A stretch of 64,000 nt of DNA from Eriocheir sinensis (GCF_024679095.1 NC_066522.1:15162329-15226328), one strand, 5' to 3'. Shown: positions 46,551 to 59,495, numbered from the stretch's first letter. A program made the numbers and translations. The notes: a model not told the origin generated them from the sequence alone.

Positions 46551-47763
46551 CCAGAACTTATCTCTGGCTCCGTAACTTTGCGTTTGCTCACACCAACACA
46601 CTCACACCTTGCTTACTTGCTTGCTCTTGCTTTCCACCTCCTCCACCTCCTCCTCCTCGTCCTCCACCTCCTCGCTCTCCTCCACATGTATGCAGACTCC
46701 ACCCTTTGTCAGCTCCACCTCCTTCTATCTCCTCTCTTATAAATCTCCTCTTCGTTTTCTTATCGGTTGTTATCTGTTTATATTATCTCTCCTTTATTGT
46801 CTCCTTTGTTGCAAAAAAATATATATGTTTTGCTTTCCTATTTTCTTAGCGTGTTGAGTATGTTTTTTATATATGTTTCTCTCCCTTCGCTTTTCTCTAT
46901 TTCTCTATTTCCTTATTTCTGTATACCTGTAACGTTTTCGTATTTTCCTTCTCTATAATACCAGTCCACCAGTCATCTCGTTCCCATCACATTCCCTCTA
47001 TTTTTTCTATCTCCTTTGCTTTCCAGTCTAGTCCAGCATCCTCCCGCCCTCCCTCCCCGGCCCTCTTTCCTTAGCTATGTCTCCATCCTCTCCACCTTCT
47101 TTTCTCTCTCACTCCTTCACCAGCCTCTTCAGATTCTTTTTCTCTCGTGGTCCTCCTTCATCTGCAATCCTTCCTTAATTTCCTCCATTCACTCCCAATT
47201 TATGCGGTACCCTAAGCTCTTCTTAATGCCTCAACGCCCTTTCCTTTTTCTCTCTCTCTCTCTCAGATCCTCCCTCCTCCCCAACCAGCCCAACCTCCTC
47301 TCTCCCTTCCAAACTCCTATTACCTCATCCCTTCCGGCAATATAGCATCGTCTCCACCCATCCCTCCTTTCTATTTTCTCCTCCTCCTGCTCCTTCTTCT
47401 CTTTTCACGTTACCCCTCCACTCCTATTCTTCCATTCTCTTTTCGCTTGCCTCACTCTATTATTTCTCTCCTGTCCTATCCTGTCCCCGTCGTCTTTTTT
47501 TTGGTTTGTCTTCTCCCTGCTCTCTTTCCTCTCCTTCCCTCTAATCCTTATCTGTCATTCTTTCTCCGTTTGGTTCACTTCCTTATTCTTCTTCTATGCA
47601 AGCTTATCCTCGTCCTTTTGCCTTATGTATGTATTCTTATATTCCTTCTTCTTCCTCAACGTCACCCTTCCAACCAATCCTCTTTCCTCAGCTGTCACAC
47701 TTCCTTACATCCCTCCCGTCTCTTTCACTCTTGCCTTGCCTCTCGTTTCCCTGATTTCCTTAC

Positions 47764-47943
47764 CCATCACGGTGACGTTGGCGGCGGCCCAGATGGGGAG
47801 GGCGTTGGCGGTGGGGCCGACTTGGCACTGGTACTCGCCGTCGTCCTCCAGCGTTATGCCCTTGATGATGAGATGATGCTCCCCCAGCGCCGCCTCTCCT
47901 GAGTATTGGTAGCGTGGGTAGCCGGGCACGTTTCGCTCAAAAC
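47764..47943 (-). CDS. sns/hbs-like: Exon a: Ig domain 1, C-terminal half
   Basis: 180-bp exon, acceptor cttcctcag|GT and donor ATGG|gtaagg, phase 1 at both ends. It reads from (G)FERNVPGYPRY through LEDDGEYQCQVG to NVTVM. The PGYPRY strand and the D-D-x-x-Y-x-C motif are hallmarks of the first Ig domain of nephrin/Sns and Kirre/Rst proteins, the domain that contacts the partner receptor. It carries one N-glycosylation sequon (NVT). The first Cys and core Trp of this domain belong to an upstream exon I could not find in 47944-64000. It joins exon b as V + PPGSIRV. Confidence 0.9.
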
Positions 47944-48119
47944 CTGAGGAAGAGAGGAGAACATGGGTAAGAGTTAAGTTGTGGATGGTTACGTAAGGAT
48001 CGAGGGAGAGGGCATGGGTGGTGATGTATGAGAGAGGCTTAGGGGACATGGTGAACGGTGGAAAGGTGGATGATGAGTGAGGGAACGAGATTTGGTTGAA
48101 GGGGGATGGGCGTGGAAGT

Positions 48120-48360
48120 CATTGACCGTCATGGGAGCAGCAGAGTTATGTAAACGTGGCTGGCTGTGTCCGTAGAATTTTACGCGCCACTACCTAAGTG
48201 ACGCCCCGCCCGCAACAGTGTTTGCCGTTTAAGCGTTGGAGGCTGGAGCAATCTCGTGGAAATCTTGCTGAAAAACGGTATGCTAATCAGTCTGCTGGGT
48301 CTGAATGTGGCACGAGATTTCCCAAGGCATTATGTTATTGGCCTAAATCTTGGCATTTTT
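48120..48360 (+). repeat. Dispersed repeat copy (partner at 5480-5710)
   Basis: Same orientation and block order as the partner 43 kb away; the blocks are listed there. Confidence 0.6.
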
Positions 48361-49471
48361 TATCACACGGAATTGTCGCGTATGCTCTTGATTCTTCTTT
48401 TCTCCTTCTCCTCCTCCTTTTCATCCTCCTCCTCCTCCTCCTCCTTCTCCTCCTCCTCCTCCTTATTTTACCATGGGTCTCCTTCCGTATTCTTGCGCGT
48501 CATATCTTTGTTTAATGTGTATATATACAGTTGTCACGGATGCTGTAATGTTCATGTTCTCTTGTTTTTATGTTGAATCATTTATCACTTAAACATTCCT
48601 ATCTTCCTTCTCCTCCTCCTCCTCTTATTCCTATTCCTCATACTTCTTCTCTTTGTCTTCCTTGCTGCAATAACTTTTCACTCACTCATCCACACACATT
48701 CCCTCATCACTCGTGCTCTCATTCACTCACTCACTCACTCCTTTACCCATGCCCCCAAACTCGTTCTCACTAACTCACCCCTTCACTCACGCAGCTATCG
48801 TATCACATCTGTCCGCTCCACCCACTCGCTTACTCACTCACTAAATCACCCACAAACTCACTCACACACGCACCCACCCTCACCGTGAACCTTCTTTCAG
48901 CCCCTCCACTTGACTCCACTTGGCCCCATTTCCAAGCACGTTTCTCGCCTTGGCTTCTCTCTTGCTCTCTGCCTTGATCGCGAAAACGAGGTCCAACTTC
49001 ACTATATTGTTCACTTAAGCCCTGAGACGAGACTGCCCTGATCCTTCCCCCCTCCCCCCCTCCCCATGCTTAGTAGTTGCTGGAGGTGGGTGGAAGGGGA
49101 GGTTGGGAGGAGGGGGAAAGGTGGGGAGGGCTGGATTCAAATGTAGGCGCTGGAGCTGCCTCGCCACGCCTCGCCTTCCAAGGCACGCCAGCCACTTGAA
49201 AGGTTATTAATGGCTAGCGTGGGACGTGTGTGTGGGTGTGGGGGGGGGGGTGGTGGGGTCAGGAAGAGGGGGTTGTTAGGTAGGGGGAAGGGAGGGGTAG
49301 GGTCTTGGTGGTACAGCCGACTTTCCTGAGATTAATAGATGCATGCAATTAATCCTTCGTAACACTACAGCAGCATTAATCTATTTCTCTTTAGCGGTGG
49401 TGATGATGATGGTGGTGGTGGTGGTGGTGGGGGTGGGGGTTGTGATTTAAGGCTTCTGTTTTTTTTTTTTT

Positions 49472-49581
<110 letters not shown>

Positions 49582-50509
49582 CGTAATATAAAAAGGTAAC
49601 AGGAGACGAAAGTAAAACGAAACAAACAACTGACACAAAAATAAAGGAAAAAAAATAAAGAGGAAAAACACAGAGAAGAAAGAATAGGGAGTCGTGTATA
49701 GAGAGAGTTCATGAAATTCCTATACTCCCTCCTCCTCCTCCTCCTCCTCCTCCTTCTCCTCCTAACACACCAGGGATAATGACATGCATATGAAACTCGA
49801 TACTTGCCAGGGAGAAGGCGATTTGGCGGTGAATCACTGTGCCTCGGGGGGCGATAGAAAGGAAAAGGAGAGGGACGAGATGGAAGGAGGGGAGGAATAT
49901 AAAAGCAAGAAGGGATAGGCGAAAAGATTGAGAGAGAAGAGGAAAAGGAGAAAAAGTGATAGGTGAGGAAATTAAGGGAGGGAAGAGAAATAAGATGAAG
50001 AAGAGATAGCTGAAAATATGAAGGAAGGAGAGAGAAAAATGATAGAAGATGATCTATAGAGGATAAGATTGAGAGATAAGAGAAATAGGATGTAGGGATA
50101 GAAACAGGTTAAGAAATTGAGGTAGGGGAGAGAAAGAAGCTGGAGGATGAGAGATAGGTGAAAAAACTGAGGAAAGAGAGAGAAATAAGATGGAGAAAAG
50201 AAAGATAAAGAAAGATTCGTGAGGAAATAAAGGCAAGATGGCTGGGCGAAGAGAGGGTATGAGAGAGACAGCTGGAAGTAGTAGAGAGGAAAAGAAAAAA
50301 CAGAGACAAGAAAGGAAGAGAGATAATAAAAGACTGGAAGCGTAGGAAAGAACGAGAGAGACTGAGAAATATTAAATGAAAGATAGACAAGGGAGATGGG
50401 TTCGGATCGTATAAGGGTAAAAGAAACAGAGGAAGAAGAGAAGGATGATCACGGGAACGAAAGACAGTGGAAAAGAAAGAGAAAGAAAGAGAAGGAGTGG
50501 AAGAAACAG

Positions 50510-50619
<110 letters not shown>

Positions 50620-50964
50620 TGCCATACCCTTTTCCCTTCGGTTGTTAATCTTACTGTTTGTTATAACGTTCCCCCAAACTCATTAACAACGCTCTACACA
50701 ACACGCTTTTTTCAGGGAGGGACAAGAAGAAAACGCGCGCTACTCACATACATTAAAGGAGAGACTTAGCTATTCACACAAGATTTTCAAGTTGTGGCGG
50801 GGGGGAGGGGGGGGGGGGGGGCTACTGTACTGAGGAAAGGGACTGAAACGCTGGTATAATGTGGGCTGGGGTGGACTCGGTGTTTAGGGGATGATAAGCT
50901 GGTGTATGTGGTATGTGTGTATTAGTCTTTGGGTGTAGGTTGGGTGATGGGCGGTCGGTGTTGA

Positions 50965-51175
50965 ATGCAGGAAAGGAAAGGAGGCAGCTCAAGGGCAAAA
51001 AAATGAAAGAGGAAACAAAAGAGGTCCGATGGTGCTGCTTCGTAAATAGTGTATAGTAGAATGATGTAAAATAATGTATAGCAAATAATGTATAGTGTTC
51101 AGAAAAGGAGGCATTTCAAGGGCAAGATTAAAAAGGAAACAATAAAGTCCGTTGGTGTTGTTCTCGCAAATAGTG
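50965..51175 (+). mobile_element. SINE-like dispersed repeat, copies B and C in tandem
   Basis: GGAGGCAGCTCAAGGGCAAA near 50981, and GGAGGCATTTCAAGGGCAAG near 51107. Both are followed by AAA.GAGGAAACAA and GTCCG.TGGTG and by AATAGTGTATAGT. The copies are about 126 bp apart, so this looks like one insertion that duplicated in place. Confidence 0.72.
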
Positions 51176-51399
51176 TATAGTCGAAAAATGGAATGAAGTA
51201 AAGCCTAATTCTGATAAACAAGATACAAGTTTTATTTTATAGGAACACTGTAAAGAAACATATGTATACCTCCCCGTTTTATTTGTTGATTATGTATCCT
51301 CGCTCACTCCTTTGTCGCATGATTCATTTCTTTCCTCTGCGATTTTTTTTCCATTTGACATCTTTTCACAAATTCAATACCTCGGCAATAATGTAACCT

Positions 51400-51690
51400 T
51401 AATTGCCTCAGCCCAGACTTCAAACCTTCCTTCCTTCAAAAATTCCTGCAGCTTATCGGACGGGAAGTGACACGCAAATGACTTCGATTATGCACAAGAA
51501 TGCATTAAAATTAATAATTACGTGGAGAGCGAAGCAGCTGGCAAAATGAATGTCTCGCGCTCTCTCCCACTTTCTCTCAGCTCATTGCCAGTGACATTAT
51601 GAATATTTATGGCAATTTACAATATCCAACAGATGAATAGAGAGCTAAGTGCATTGGTCATGGGATAATTAAGCAGGCGTTTAGGGGAGC
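51400..51690. other. Low-copy AT-rich island with TAATTA and CAGCTG boxes
   Basis: About 290 bp of complex sequence with AAAATTAATAATTACG, GAAGCAGCTGGC, ATTATGAATATTTATGG and GGATAATTAAG, in otherwise repetitive DNA. Possible enhancer-like element; inferred from composition only. Confidence 0.25.
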
Positions 51691-51789
51691 GGCGAGAAAA
51701 GAGGGAGAGAGAGAGAGAGCAAGAGGCGAGGAAGGAAGGAAGGATGAATGCGAGAGTTACTTGAGAGGACGGAAGGAAAGAGAGGAGAG

Positions 51790-52790
51790 AAACTATCATG
51801 ATGGAGGGAAGAGAAGGGGAAGGGATGGGAAGGGAAATTATGGTGTCACGGGAAGGGAAATATGAAAGAGTGGAAGGAGAGGAAGGAAGACTTAATGCAA
51901 GGGTTAGATAAGTGAGGGCAAGATGGAGGGAGAGAGAGAGGTTAATGGGGAAGGATGGGAAGAGAAAATAAGGGAGTCACAGGAAAGGAAGCATGAGAGA
52001 ATGGAGAGAGAGGAAGGAAAGAGTAAAGCAAAGGTTAAATAAAGGAAGGAAAGGTGTAGGGGGAGAGAGAGATGACGAGGGAAGGGCGTGACGGGAAGGA
52101 ACAGGGATAGAAGCGGTAAAACGAGAGTCATAGGAAAGGAAGTATGAGATAGTGGAAGGAGAGAAAAGAAAGAGCAATGCAGAGGTTAGGTATGTGAGGG
52201 AAAGGTGGAAGGGAAGAGAGAGGTGACGAGGGAAGGGAGAGAAGAGGAAGGGAAGGAAGGAAAGGATATGAAGGGAAACATGAGAGAATGGAGGGAGAGG
52301 AAGAAAAGAGCAATGCAAAGGTCAGGTATGTGACGGAAAGGTGAAGAGAGAGAGAGAGAGGTGCCGGGGGAAGGGAGAGAAGAGGAAGGGAAGGAAGGAA
52401 AGGATATGAAGGGAAACATGAGAGAATGGAGGGAGAGGAAGAAAAGAGCAATGCAAAGGTTAGGTATGTGAGAGAAAAGTGGAAGGGAAGAGAGGTGACG
52501 AGGAAGGAGAGAGGGAAGGGAAGGAAGGAAAGGATATGAAGGGAAACATGAGAGAATGGAGGGAGAGGAAGAAAAGACCAAAGCGAAGGTTAGGTATGTG
52601 ACGGAAAAGTGGAAGGGAAGAGAGAGGTGACGAGGGAAGGGAGAGAGGGGGAAGGGAAGGAAGGAAAGGATTTGAAGGGAAACATGAGAGTAAAAGGAGA
52701 GGAAGGAATAACTAATGCACGGGTTAAATAAGTGAAAGTCAGGTAGGTGGGTGACACAGAGGTGACGAGCGGAGGGAGTGTAGAGAGGAA
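51790..52790 (+). repeat. ~135-bp purine-rich minisatellite
   Basis: The AAAGGAT(A/T)TG box at 52261, 52399, 52529 and 52665 (spacing 138, 130, 136), each followed by GAAGGGAAACATGAGAG, AGCAATGCAAAGGTTAGGTA and GGTGACGAGG. More diverged units extend to 51790. Confidence 0.92.
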
Positions 52791-52831
52791 GGGAAGGTAG
52801 GGACAGATGGGAGGGGAAGTAAGGGTGTGTG

Positions 52832-52833
<2 letters not shown>

Positions 52834-52890
<57 letters not shown>

Positions 52891-52973
52891 GTATGTGTGT
52901 ATGTGTTGTGGGGGACGTCATTAACGCACCCTCGAGATCAAACGTTAGACTTGCACATGAGCTGCGTTAATAT

Positions 52974-53024
<51 letters not shown>

Positions 53025-53038
53025 GCGTGTGTGTGTGT
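52834..53038. repeat. Two (GT)n microsatellites
   Basis: GT at 52834-52878 and 52976-53038, separated by about 95 bp of unique sequence. Confidence 0.96.
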
Positions 53039-53133
53039 TTCGCAAATGCTTTTCCAGTACTACATTAAATTTTTGAAATCTTTCCTTTTTCTCTCCCCTT
53101 TTTGAAATACATGTTCATTAATTTCTGAGTTGT

Positions 53134-53137
<4 letters not shown>

Positions 53138-53209
<72 letters not shown>
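53138..53209. repeat. (GA)n microsatellite
   Basis: About 71 bp of GA. Confidence 0.98.
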
Positions 53210-53214
<5 letters not shown>

Positions 53215-53386
53215 AGTACTTCATGGCACAGAAATCATTAATGGGGTACTATTATAAACAAAACTGGGGCACTGCAAACAGGGAAACCACAACATCAGTT
53301 TCATTTTATTCTGGTTACTTTTAAAATTTGGAAAGGTTACTAGGTGGTGATCACGAGTCCAGAAAGTGATCATACCTTGGGGAATT

Positions 53387-53509
<123 letters not shown>

Positions 53510-53514
53510 GACGA

Positions 53515-54270
53515 AGTTAACTCACTCCTTCCCATCCCCTCCTCGTCCCCTTCTCCTTACTCTCTTCTTTATTTCTTACCCCTCCCTTCTCCCTCTCCAC
53601 CCTCCTCTCTTTTTCCTTATCCATATCGTCATACCTTCCCTTCTTTATTCTTCCCTTTGTTCCTTCCACCCTTCGTCTTATTTCTCCTATCCACTTTCTT
53701 CATTATTCCTTTCCTTCCGTTCTCTTCTCCTCAGTTCTTCTCCCTTCTTTTCCTTCCTCTTTCATTCTCTCCTCCTTCCTCCTTTTCCGTATCTATTTTC
53801 TACGTTATTCCTTTCCCTCTTTATTCCTCCTTTTCTTTCTCCCACACTTCATGTCGTCTCTGCAGTCTTTCTTGCTTCTCTTCCTTGCTCTTTCCTCTCC
53901 TCCGTCCTCCTTTTCCTTATCCACTTTCTTCGTTATTCCTTCCGTTCCTTATTCTCACCATTCGTCTCTTCTCCTCAGTCCTTCTCCCTTCTCTTCCTCC
54001 CTCCTGCCTCTCCTTCGTCCTCCGTTTCTGTATCCATTACACTCATTATCTCCTCCCTCTTAATTCCTTCCTTTCTTTCTCCCACCTACGAACTCTTCTC
54101 TCCACTCCTTTCTTTTTTACTCTTTTCTCCTCCCTTTCCCACACCCTTCACCTCTTCACTCCCCTCCTTCCTTCTCTTCGTTCCCCCTTCCTCCTCTCCT
54201 TCGTCCACCCATCGTCCCTTCTCTCCACCTCTCCCTTCTCTTCCTCCCTCGTTCCTCCTCTCCTCCAGCG
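53515..54270. repeat. Pyrimidine-rich degenerate repeat
   Basis: About 750 bp of CT-rich sequence with recurring CTTCCTCCTTTTCC.TATC, TTCGTTATTCC and CTTCTCC.CAGT blocks. The long frame across it is low complexity. Confidence 0.8.
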
Positions 54271-54879
54271 GTGAGTTCCTTCCCTGATTGCTTGCCGTGC
54301 TCTTCGTAAGGTAAACGGCCAGAAATGTTATTAGATTCTGTTCCCTTGAGCTCAGACTAGTTCGTGATATCAATTTATGCATATTGAGGGAGAGCTGGAA
54401 GAGTGGCGGATTGGCGGTGAATATACAGGAACGCACGCACGCACGCACACGCACAGGCAAACGCACACAGATACACACACGAACATTAATTTTTTTTGCT
54501 TTTTTTCTTCCTTTTTTGTCTTTTTGTGTCTGTCTCTGTCTGTGTTTGCATGTCTGTCTTTTCTGCCTGTTTGTGCCTGTTTTTTTCTGTTTTTTTTGTC
54601 TTTCTATGTGATCGTCTGTTGTTTGCCTATCTGTTTTTTTATCTGTCTGTATATTTTCCTGCCTTTTCTATCGGTCTGTACCTGTTTGTCTGTTTTTATG
54701 TCTTTCTATGTGATATTTTGCCTGTGAGTATTTCTTTCTGTCGGTCTGTCTGCCTGTCCCTCGCCATGTTTACCACACCATTGCTTTCAGATATTACGCA
54801 AGCCAATCAGCTGTTTCATTATTCACTAGGTATCGTAAATGGTGTAAGCTCCTTTCCTTCCTCCTTCCCCCCTTTATTT

Positions 54880-54985
54880 TTTTTTTACAACAAAGTAGAC
54901 GGCTCAAGGGCAACAAAAAGAGTGTAGAAAAAAAGCCCGCTACTCACCGCTCCCATAATTATTGACAAAAGTAAAGAGTGACCAA
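54880..54985 (+). mobile_element. SINE-like dispersed repeat, copy D
   Basis: TTTTTTACAACAAAGTAGAC then GGCTCAAGGGCAACAAAAAG, AAAAAAAGCCCGCTACTCAC and CGCTCCCATAA. Best match to copy A. Confidence 0.72.
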
Positions 54986-55089
54986 AAGATGCACTTCCTT
55001 TATTTACTTTCTTTACTTTCTTTATTAATTTTCCTGCTCTTTCTGTATTACTCTTTCTTTATTAACTTTTTTTATACTCTCCTTTACTC

Positions 55090-55335
55090 ACTTTCCTCCT
55101 CTTCCTCCTTCTTTTTCACTTTCTTTATTCACGTTTTTATTCATTTCCTCCTCTCCCTCCTTCTTTTTCACTTTCTTTATTCACGTTTTTATTCATTTCC
55201 TCCTCTCCCTCCTTCTTTTTCACTTTCTTTATTCACGTTTTTATTCATTTCCTCCTCTCCCTCCTTCTTTTTCACTCTTTATTCACGTTTTTATTCACTT
55301 TCGGCCTCTCCCTCCTTCTTTTTCGTTTTCTTTAT
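55090..55335 (+). repeat. 52-bp minisatellite
   Basis: CCTTCTTTTTCAC at about 55108, 55159, 55211 and 55263. The unit also holds TTTATTCACGTTTTTATTCA and TTTCCTCCTCTCCCT. Confidence 0.94.
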
Positions 55336-55489
55336 TCACTTCTTTATTCACTTTCTCCCTCTCCTTCCTTCTTTATTCATTGGGTGTCGTTAGTATTTTA
55401 AGTTCCTAACCCCCCCTCCCTCCTTCTCTGCACCTTTTCCCTTTCCTCTTTTCTCTATCTCCGTTAGAGAGCGTGACAGGCAGAGGGTG

Positions 55490-56350
55490 CAATAAGCTGA
55501 AATGACGCCTCTCTGACCTTTTTTTTTTTTTTACATTACAAGCCTCTATTCCGTTTTCATTACGGGGCCAATTTACTCAGTTACGCACATCGTTATTCCT
55601 TCTTCTTATCGCTGAAAAAAGATTAAATCACCTGGTCATTTGAGGTTCATCGCGCGGTAAGCAGGTATAACGCCTCCCTGGACTTCTTTTTGATAACATT
55701 ACAAGTACTATACATTCCGCTTTCCTTACGGGACCAATTTCATCAGTTGCTCGCATGATTATTCCTGCTTCTTATCGCTGAAAAAAGAGTAAATCAGTTG
55801 GCCATTTTAGGTTTTAGTTTTATTGCAGTGTTGATTTCAGCCCCAACAAGCACTCCTGAATACATTTTTAAAGAGTTTACCTTCGATTCAAGCCATAGCG
55901 AGCACACTCCTAAACGCCTTTACGGAGAATTCTTGCTCGATTTCAAAGCCACGGGAATTTCGATGCTCGGGAATTTCTCTGCAGAATGTCTGTCTCGGTT
56001 CCGGGCGATGCGAAAATCCTCTTGAATATCTGCATCAAGTATATAACGCTTGCAACACAACTCTAGCCCTTACGAGTGCCTTCTTAAACGTCCTTACCCA
56101 GTAGTCTCATCCCCACGTTTGCTTTATTTCTCTCTTTCCTATCTCTATACAGTATTATCTCGTTCGGTATATATAGAACGCATACATCTCTAGCTAATAC
56201 GAAATGCCTTCTAAAACATCCTTACTCCAGCTGTCTTATTCCTATTTTCTTGTTTTATTTCTCTTGCTTATCTCTATAAAGTATATCTCGTTCGATGCAG
56301 GCTAGTACGAAAAGCTTCCTGAATACCCTTACACCGCATTCTTACTCAAT
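55490..56350 (+). repeat. Diverged tandem duplications (165 bp and ~128 bp)
   Basis: ACATTACAAG at 55533 and 55696, and CTTATCGCTGAAAAAAGA at 55605 and 55770, give a 165-bp period. Further right TATCTCTATA occurs at 56142 and 56270 with CTTACTC and CTCGTTCG neighbours. Confidence 0.82.
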
Positions 56351-56524
56351 TCTAACCAGAGTGAATTGTCGACTCTGGTGAATATATTTGTAAACCTTTT
56401 TCTCTCCATTCCGCGCGAGGCCAAAGCACTCGTGAATATCGTTATTTGCGTTCTATTTCATGCTGATAATATTCTCTTGCGTCTGGGCTTGGAAGTGAAG
56501 GAGGTGGACCAGACGAAGGAGAAG

Positions 56525-56622
56525 GAGGAGGAGGAGGAGGAGGAGGAGGAAGAGGAGGAGGAGGAGGAGGAGGAGGAAGAAGACGTGAAGGAGAAGGAGG
56601 AGGAGGAGGAAGAGGAGGAGGA
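56525..56622. repeat. (GGA)n array
   Basis: About 98 bp of GGA/GAA triplets, interrupted once by GACGTGAA. Confidence 0.94.
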
Positions 56623-56809
56623 GAATGAGGAGAGCTTGCAGATCTTAAGACACTCGCGGGTACCAAGTGGTTGCGTCATAAATCGAGCGACAATACTGAG
56701 AACACTAATGACAGGACGCTTGAGGGGAGTGAGTGAGAGAGAGACAAGAGGCATGCAATTATGAGTGAATGGTGTGTGAGTGTGTGTGTGGGGGGGGGGG
56801 GGGTTGAGG

Positions 56810-56846
<37 letters not shown>

Positions 56847-57574
56847 AATCGTGTATGCGTTCTAGAGGAAAGATAATAGAAGGGGAGAAGAAAGGAGAGA
56901 GGGAAAAAATAGAGAATATAGGAAGAAAAAGGAAAGAGAAGGAACGGGTGGCTAAGAAAAAATTAGACAAAGGAAGAAGGAGGAAATTATAAAAGAGTGA
57001 GACCAAGAGAAGAAATGCAAGAGAAAACAGAAGAGGACGAGAAAAATATGTATATATCAACGTATACCTATAGAGAGGGAGCAATCTTTGAAGGAGGAGC
57101 AGGAGGAGGAGGAGGAGTAATCTAATTATCTCCTTATAATGTAACAGTTAAACACACCACTGACACTGTACGAGATGTAAAATAAAACTTGAATGAAAGA
57201 AAGAAATAAGGAAAATAAACAAGCCAAAAGAGAGGGAAAGAGATAGACAGCAACAAAGAAGAAACCAACAAAAAAAGAATGAGAGATAAAAGGAAAAGAA
57301 ACGAAAGAAAGAATGAGTGTGAAAATCTCGTAAGCTTATGCAGTAACATCCGTGAGATCATACGTATAGCCATGTGGCATCGAACCCAGCACAGCCACAC
57401 GCGTCGAGAGTACGAAAACGCATGAACCAGGGATTATTATCGTTTTGCCGAGGCGGAGGAAGGAAGGAAGGCTGCGGAAGGGGTGCCACAAATTACGTGC
57501 ACTGAACCGGGAAGCGCCGAGTGGATGATTAATCTGCCATCGGCGCTCCTTCCGTGAATTGCTCGCCATGTTTT

Positions 57575-57665
57575 TATTTATTTTTATTTATTTTTTTACA
57601 ACAAGGGAGGCAGCTCAAGGGCAAGAAACAAAAACTAGGAATAAAAAGGCCTAGCTAGACGCTGC
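57575..57665 (+). mobile_element. SINE-like dispersed repeat, copy E
   Basis: TTTTTTTACAACAAGGGAGG then CAGCTCAAGGGCAAGAAACA, followed by AAAAAGGCCTAGC. Confidence 0.7.
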
Positions 57666-57779
57666 ACCGAGAAGAGAAAACAGAACGAGAGGCCAGTAGG
57701 GAGGCCAATTTCGGGTGGAGATCATCATCATCATCATCATCGCGTTCCGGAGCTAAAAGAAATAAATAACGAGGTCGGC

Positions 57780-58880
57780 GCAGCAGAAATTCATGTAACC
57801 CAATGCGAGAAATTACTGTTTTCATTGAGGTATAACATCCTTCATACTTCGCAACACTGCTTCATACTTAGATATTATGGATTGCTCGCCATTTTTCATT
57901 AGCATCAATATCGCGTTGCGGACCCAAAAAATCAAACAAACCCGAAATCGACGAAGCTGAAGTTCATGAAACCCAATGCGAGAAATCACTTTTTATTTTT
58001 TTTTGCGATACCAACCTTCATATTTCACTTCATTCTTAGATATTATGCATCATACTTAAAAAGAGGAACGAGGCAAGCCAAGTGAAAGTATTATTACCAT
58101 TTGGGGACCACCGGATGCAGATAGACCCAAAGTGCATTTCTCACACTTGATAAAAAAAAAAAAAACTTAGCTCGAGGTCGATGCAACAGAAATTCATGTG
58201 TATAATTGTGTATGCGTGACAGAGGGAAGAAAGTAGAAGATGAAAGGAAAGGAGAGGAAAAAGAGTAGAGAATATAGAAGAAGAGAGAAGGAACGGGGGT
58301 GACATTATCTAAACCAGTGAAACCTATACTTAAGATGTTTCTGTCTAAACCCATCGCGATAAATCACTGTTTTTTGAGGTATACCATCCTTCACACACAA
58401 AAAATCTTAGCTCGAGGTCAACGCAAAAGAAATTCATGTGTATAATTGTGTATGCGTGATAGAGGGAAGAAAATAGAAGATGAAAAGAAAGGAGAGGAAA
58501 AGAATAGAGAATATAGAAGAAAAGAGAAGGAACGGGGGTGACATTATCTGAACCCATCGCGAGAAATCACTGTTTTTTTGAGGTATACCATCTTTCATAC
58601 TTCACAACACTGCTTCATACTTAGATATTATGGATTGCTCACCATTTTTCCTTAGCATCAGCATCGCGTTACGGAGCTAAAAAAACCCGCATCAAAACTC
58701 GAGGTCAACGCAACAGAAATTCATGAAACTCAGTGCGAGAAATCACTTGTTTTTTTTTTAGATTTATCATCCTTCATACTTCACAACTGTGCTTCATGCT
58801 TAGATATTATGCATCATACTTAAAAAGAGAGGCGAGGCATGGCGGCGGATAGCAATAATACCGTTTTGGGACTGGATTTA
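57780..58880 (+). repeat. ~175-205-bp satellite-like array
   Basis: The GCGA.AAAT.ACT box at 57805, 57979, 58356, 58559 and 58737. Units share CAGAAATTCATG, TGAGGTATA.CATCCTTCA and TTAGATATTATG. Two units (58125-58325, 58385-58560) also share an inserted TATAATTGTGTATGCGTGA block that has a relative at 56838-56950. Confidence 0.85.
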
Positions 58881-59024
58881 GATAGACTCCGAGTGCATTT
58901 TTCACGCTGAGCGGTAAGTGGCAGGCTCTGTATAACGATTTGCCAACATTCCGGTGGTGGGGAGACGGATAAAGAACAGGGAATATATGAAACGAGAGCC
59001 GTGGCCTATCAAAATCTGAAGGAT

Positions 59025-59245
59025 AGGTTAGGTGAGGTTAGGTTAGGTTAGGTTAGGTTGGGTTTGGTTAGGTTAGGTTGGGTTTGGTTAGGTTAGGTTA
59101 GGTTAGGTTAGGTTAGGTGAGGTTAGGTTAGGTTTGGTTAGGTTAGGTTAGGTTTGATTAGGTTAGGTGAGGTTAGGTTAGGTTAGGTTAGGTTGGGTTT
59201 GGTTAGGCAAGGTTGATTCTTAGGTAGGCGAGGTTACGTTAGTTG
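59025..59245 (+). repeat. Interstitial telomere-like (TTAGG)n block
   Basis: About 220 bp of GGTTA pentamers with scattered GGTGA, GGGTTT and GGTTT variants. TTAGG is the ancestral arthropod telomere repeat. Unique sequence lies on both sides. Confidence 0.93.
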
Positions 59246-59494
59246 GCAGAGGCGTATGACATGACAGGCAGGGCAAGTAATAGTAAGCTTGATTTACTCT
59301 ACATTAATCACAAATCTAAAGAAACGCCATTGAAGCTAGTAGCAGAAACTACATATATGGAGATCAATTGATACGTATTCATCATAGTTCTTCACTGACC
59401 ACGCGATAATATTGACCCTTAAATATCGGTCAAAATAGCCAAATGCCTCAACCGGAGACTTCATTTCATACTAGAACACTTCTACTGGACACTA

Positions 59495-59495
<1 letters not shown>

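Noticed and set aside
52128..52581. Overlapping minus-strand frames with SILSCFPSYPFLPS repeats
   Set aside because: Translation of the 135-bp purine minisatellite.
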